64,000 nt of DNA, from the NCBI GenBank assembly GCA_027449965.1, contig DAIDKP010000020.1, positions 1-64,000 of the forward strand, read 5' to 3'. The notes under the pieces are model-generated. The model was given only the letters and a program-made list of their open reading frames with translations. It was not told where the DNA came from and did not search any database. Numbering within the stretch: the stretch's first letter is position 1; the number at the start of each line of letters is the position of its first letter. Made by a program: the position numbers and the translations under genes. Shown in pieces: positions 61,477 through 64,000 of this stretch. The stretch comes from Acidobacteriaceae bacterium. Its GTDB lineage: Bacteria > Acidobacteriota > Terriglobia > Terriglobales > Acidobacteriaceae.

Positions 61477-61584
61477 GCATATTCCGAATGGGTATAGATC
61501 GGAGCAACGATTGCCGGGTGCATTTTCCTCAAGAAAATCCACGTTCAGCATTGTCTGAAAGTTCGCAGTATTCCGGAAAATGCC
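61477..61584 (+). repeat. 108-bp palindromic repeat element, copy A
   Basis: Copy A of a 108-base element with near-matching inverted ends (GCATATTCCGAAT at the left; the right end reads GCATTTTCCGGAAT in reverse complement). Its centre is an A/T-rich inner stem (ATTTTC and GAAAAT around CTCAA). It is about three-quarters identical by eye to the reverse complement of copy B. The TTAA after its right end is also found beside copy B. It lies between sdhB and the M19 dipeptidase gene. Confidence 0.8.
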
Positions 61585-61644
61585 TTAAAATCCAAGGCAA
61601 CTCATGTTCGCTGCCACTTTTATCTCTCACAGGTTGGTGAATCC

Positions 61645-63024
61645 ATGCTTCGCATCCCGTCCGCAGCGGCTCTTGCCCTTGCCCTCGTGTCTCCTGCCAT
61701 GACGAGCGCGCAATCCACACCCTCGAAGCTCGCGCAGGCCAAGCCATCCCAGGCAAAAGCTGCGGCATCCGGCACGCATCGCGCTGTGAAGCTCACGCCG
61801 GAGCAGGTGCATCGCGCGGCCATCATCATCGACACGCACGAGGACACGCCGCAGCGGCTCGTCGACGACCACTACGATCTTGCCGATCCGCTCGGCTCCG
61901 GCCAGGTCAATCTCGACGCGATTCACAAGGGCAATCTCGGCGCGGCGTTTTTCTCCATCTGGGTCGAGCCGAAGCTCTATCAGGGCCAGTACGCGCACCG
62001 CACGCTGGAGCTGATCGACGCCACGCGCAACCAGGCCGCGCGCCACCCGGATCAGATTCGCTTCACCACCACCGCCGACGGCATCCTCGCCGCGCATCGT
62101 GAACACAAATTCGCGCTGCTCATGGGCATCGAAGGCGGCCACTCCATCGAACACTCCCTCGCGCTGCTCCGCATGTACTACGACCTCGGCGTCCGTTACA
62201 TGACGCTAACCTGGTCCAACTCCAACGGCTGGGCAGATTCCTCCGGCGACGCCGACGATACAAGTGTGCCTCACACCGCCGATGGCCTCAGCGACTTCGG
62301 CAAGGATGTCGTCTACGAGATGAATCGCCTCGGGATGATCGTCGATGTCTCCCATGTTTCGGACAAGACGTTTTATCGCACGCTCATCGTCAGCCGCGCT
62401 CCGGTCATCGCTTCGCACTCCGGTGCGCGCGCGCTGTGCAATGCGCCACGCAACATGACCGACGACATGCTGCGCGCCATCGCTCGCTCCGGCGGGCCAG
62501 ACTCAAAGGGCGGCGTGGTCATGGTCAACTTCTACTCAGGCTTCATTTCGCAGGCTTATCGCAACGCCCAGATCGCGCAGCGCCCCGAGGTGCTCAGGGC
62601 CGAGCAGGCGCTGCGCGAGCAGTTCAAGACCGAGGGCCGCACGCTCACCTACGGCGACCTGGACAAGGTGGATCGCCAGTACGCCAATCGCATTCCCCGC
62701 CCGCCGCTGTCGGACCTGATTGACCAGATCGACCACATCGCCCAAGTCGCCGGCATCGACCACGTCGGCATCGGCACCGACTTCGACGGTATCTCCGGCC
62801 AACTGCCCGAGGGCATTGACTCTGCCGCCGACCTGCCCAAGGTCACCGCGGCGCTGATGGCCCGCGGCTACTCCGCAGCCGACTGCGACAAGATTCTCGG
62901 CGGCAACTTCCTGCGTGTCTTCCACGAGATCGAACAGGTCAGCCACCAGCTTCAGGCGCAGGCGGGGCAATCGCGCCCACGCATCACCGTCATGCAGCCC
63001 CACACCGGCCAACCCGCTCGTTAA
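61645..63024 (+). CDS. Exported membrane-dipeptidase family (M19) peptidase
   Basis: A dizinc peptidase related to renal dipeptidase, 459 residues, exported by a signal peptide (cleavage near TSAQ) and with an Ala/Lys/Gln-rich linker after it. Metal and active-site segments: DTHEDTP (family DxHxDxP), MGIEGGHSIE (bridging Glu), VSHVSD, ASHSGAR and GIGTDFDG. It probably cleaves dipeptides, perhaps D-amino-acid or cell-wall peptides. GC-rich with strong G/C third bases. It is flanked by inverted copies of a 108-bp element, and its TAA directly abuts copy B. Confidence 0.92.
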   Translation: MLRIPSAAALALALVSPAMTSAQSTPSKLAQAKPSQAKAAASGTHRAVKLTPEQVHRAAIIIDTHEDTPQRLVDDHYDLADPLGSGQVNLDAIHKGNLGAAFFSIWVEPKLYQGQYAHRTLELIDATRNQAARHPDQIRFTTTADGILAAHREHKFALLMGIEGGHSIEHSLALLRMYYDLGVRYMTLTWSNSNGWADSSGDADDTSVPHTADGLSDFGKDVVYEMNRLGMIVDVSHVSDKTFYRTLIVSRAPVIASHSGARALCNAPRNMTDDMLRAIARSGGPDSKGGVVMVNFYSGFISQAYRNAQIAQRPEVLRAEQALREQFKTEGRTLTYGDLDKVDRQYANRIPRPPLSDLIDQIDHIAQVAGIDHVGIGTDFDGISGQLPEGIDSAADLPKVTAALMARGYSAADCDKILGGNFLRVFHEIEQVSHQLQAQAGQSRPRITVMQPHTGQPAR

Positions 63025-63132
63025 GGCATTGTTCCGGAACACTGGAACTTGTTGGCCGGGGTGAAAGTGGATTTTCCTGAGGAAAATCCACTCGGCTATC
63101 ACGGCTTCGGTCTACACCCATCCGGAAAATGC
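63025..63132 (-). repeat. 108-bp palindromic repeat element, copy B (inverted)
   Basis: Copy B, in inverse orientation to copy A and of the same length. Its left end reads GGCATTGTTCCGGA and its right end TCCGGAAAATGC, which pair with one bulge. The centre is a perfect 12-bp stem (AGTGGATTTTCC with GGAAAATCCACT) and 3-base loop. It starts one base after the dipeptidase stop codon. Confidence 0.8.
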
Positions 63133-63651
63133 GATGGCGCCAACGCAAAGCGGCCACACCCTGCAGAAACGATGCCAGCCACATCGCGGCTCCAGAAAAT
63201 ACAGCCTCGTCGTCTCTTCATCGAGACGGTCGATGGAACGGAGAATCGCCGGAATCGAAGTACACCGGAATCTGCCGCCTCGATACTGCGCAAACTCCGG
63301 GGAGGCAAAATCCGGGCACGCAATCGCCGCGCAGACTCCGCGCGCAGGCAATTATGCATGGATATGGCATCATCTCTCAACGGGTTCTGTCTGCGCCTCA
63401 TTCACTCCGGAAGGCCCCTGGCTTTTCGCCTCCGAGGGAAAGACTCGCGGCAGATCGCGGCGAGAATTCAAGATGTTTTTGAAATTCCCGTAAAGCTATT
63501 TTTTTCAATAGTATACAAAAATCGAAATTTCGCGAAATTCGTGCATGTCATGATTTTTCATGAACTTACGGAAAAATACCCCACCCCCCCGGGGGGGGCA
63601 GACGACCGCATTTGTATCACCGCAGTTACATTGATCAGGAGAAGAAGCAAG
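63133..63651. other. Gene-poor stretch between M19 gene and hppA
   Basis: About 520 bases without a recognisable gene. Short open frames exist on both strands (for example 63134-63493 plus and 63112-63351 minus), but none resembles a known protein or has a good ribosome site. From 63480 to 63580 the sequence turns A/T rich with TCATGA repeats around a T-run. A C7G8 block follows at 63584. It may be decayed coding sequence or an insertion zone. Confidence 0.5.
63584..63598. repeat. C7-G8 palindromic block
   Basis: Seven C followed directly by eight G, within CCCCACCCCCCCGGGGGGGG, right after an A/T-rich run. Such runs are slippage prone and can form structures. Confidence 0.75.
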
Positions 63652-63701
63652 GGGCCTGTTCAAACTGTCGGCACCACCGTCCGGGTAGTAGGAACAGGCC
63701 C
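63652..63701 (-). terminator. Hairpin after hppA
   Basis: GGGCCTGTTC (63652-63661) and GAACAGGCCC (63692-63701) form a perfect 10-bp stem with a 30-base loop, ending 4 bases beyond the hppA stop. No strong T-run follows on the minus strand. Confidence 0.6.
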
Positions 63702-63705
63702 AAAG

Positions 63706-64000
63706 CTAGACGAACAGGGGGGCAAGCACCAGAGTGACCGTTGCCAGAAGCTTGATGAGCACATGCAGACTGGGGCCGGCCGTGTCTTTGAATGGGTCAC
63801 CTACGGTGTCACCGACGACCGCGGCTTTGTGTGCCTCCGATCCTTTGCCGCCATACAACCCGGTTTCAATCAGCTTCTTCGCATTATCCCAGGCTCCGCC
63901 GCCGTTGTTCATCAGCATGGCGAGCAGAATGCCGCTGATGGTGCCCACCATGAGAAACGCCGCCACCGACTCAGCGCCAGAGAGATTGACAACGTGAGCC
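63706..64000 (-). CDS. hppA: Membrane-bound proton-pumping pyrophosphatase, C-terminal part
   Basis: The last 97 or so residues of an ion-translocating pyrophosphatase, which pumps protons (or sodium) using pyrophosphate. The conserved end is clear: [54 protein letters not shown] and a last hydrophobic helix. The 5' part lies beyond the window, so the K+-dependence residue cannot be read. A stem-loop follows the stop. Confidence 0.95.
   Translation of the reverse strand, partial: AHVVNLSGAESVAAFLMVGTISGILLAMLMNNGGGAWDNAKKLIETGLYGGKGSEAHKAAVVGDTVGDPFKDTAGPSLHVLIKLLATVTLVLAPLFV

Noticed and set aside
63112-63493. Small proteins encoded on either strand downstream of the M19 gene
   Set aside because: Frames of 79-119 codons overlap each other and repeat copy B, and have no ribosome site or recognisable family.

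Overview
The window looks like a stretch of chromosome from an Acidobacteriota bacterium, probably of the Acidobacteriaceae/Terriglobia type. This rests on gene content and is not proved. The signs are many secreted glycoside hydrolases, an N-acetylglucosamine kinase of the BadF/BcrA type, a def-fmt-rsmB block beside a free-standing PASTA protein, and a complex I cluster that lacks nuoE, nuoF and nuoG but carries two nuoM genes. I saw no rRNA, tRNA, CRISPR array, transposase or phage gene. Coding density is high, and 4-base start/stop overlaps (ATGA, GTGA) are common.

Layout. 0-2.4 kb (minus): a sugar-porter MFS transporter cut by the window edge and a GlmS-isomerase-like deaminase (NagB-II type). 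2.6-8.3 kb (plus): a GH18 hydrolase, an EVE-domain protein, aroC, def, fmt, rsmB. 8.4-13.1 kb (minus): a close-packed run transcribed as aroB, ubiE/menG, a CDF metal exporter, an OsmC protein and a PASTA protein. 13.2-20.5 kb: nadB (plus), then nfo, a three-part D-lactate dehydrogenase, tpiA and an alpha/beta-hydrolase-fold protein without its catalytic Ser and His (minus). 20.6-25.6 kb: nagA (plus), GlcNAc-kinase-like and secreted phosphodiesterase genes (minus), and a GH27 alpha-galactosidase (plus). 25.7-30.2 kb: ilvE, a PfkB sugar kinase, an aldo/keto reductase and a GntR/LacI hybrid regulator. 30.2-33.1 kb (minus): a monohaem cytochrome c and a pentahaem cytochrome fused to TPRs.

33.4-45.6 kb (plus) is one complex I operon, nuoABCD-I-HJKLMM'N. 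The NADH-oxidising module (EFG) is absent, so the electron donor is unresolved. Either EFG is encoded elsewhere or the enzyme uses ferredoxin or another donor. 45.6-52.0 kb holds two clan GH-A glycosidases with a thiolase between them, plus a lactonase, a fumarylacetoacetase-family hydrolase and an SDR that together fit non-phosphorylating L-fucose/L-rhamnose breakdown. 52.1-57.8 kb: xseB, a fused homocysteine methyltransferase/methylenetetrahydrofolate reductase, a lipoprotein, a BshB1-like deacetylase and an unknown protein. 57.9-61.4 kb: sdhCAB. 61.5-63.1 kb: an M19 dipeptidase gene bracketed by two inverted copies of a 108-bp palindromic element. The window ends in the 3' part of a membrane proton-pumping pyrophosphatase gene.

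Together the genes describe a heterotrophic, respiring polysaccharide degrader: secreted hydrolases and amino-sugar/deoxysugar catabolism feed central metabolism (tpiA, lactate dehydrogenase, SDH, complex I). The items most worth a second look are the inverted palindromic elements around the dipeptidase, the EFG-less double-NuoM complex I next to the pentahaem-TPR cytochrome, the second NuoM without the usual transmembrane lysine, and the hydrolase-fold protein without its triad.
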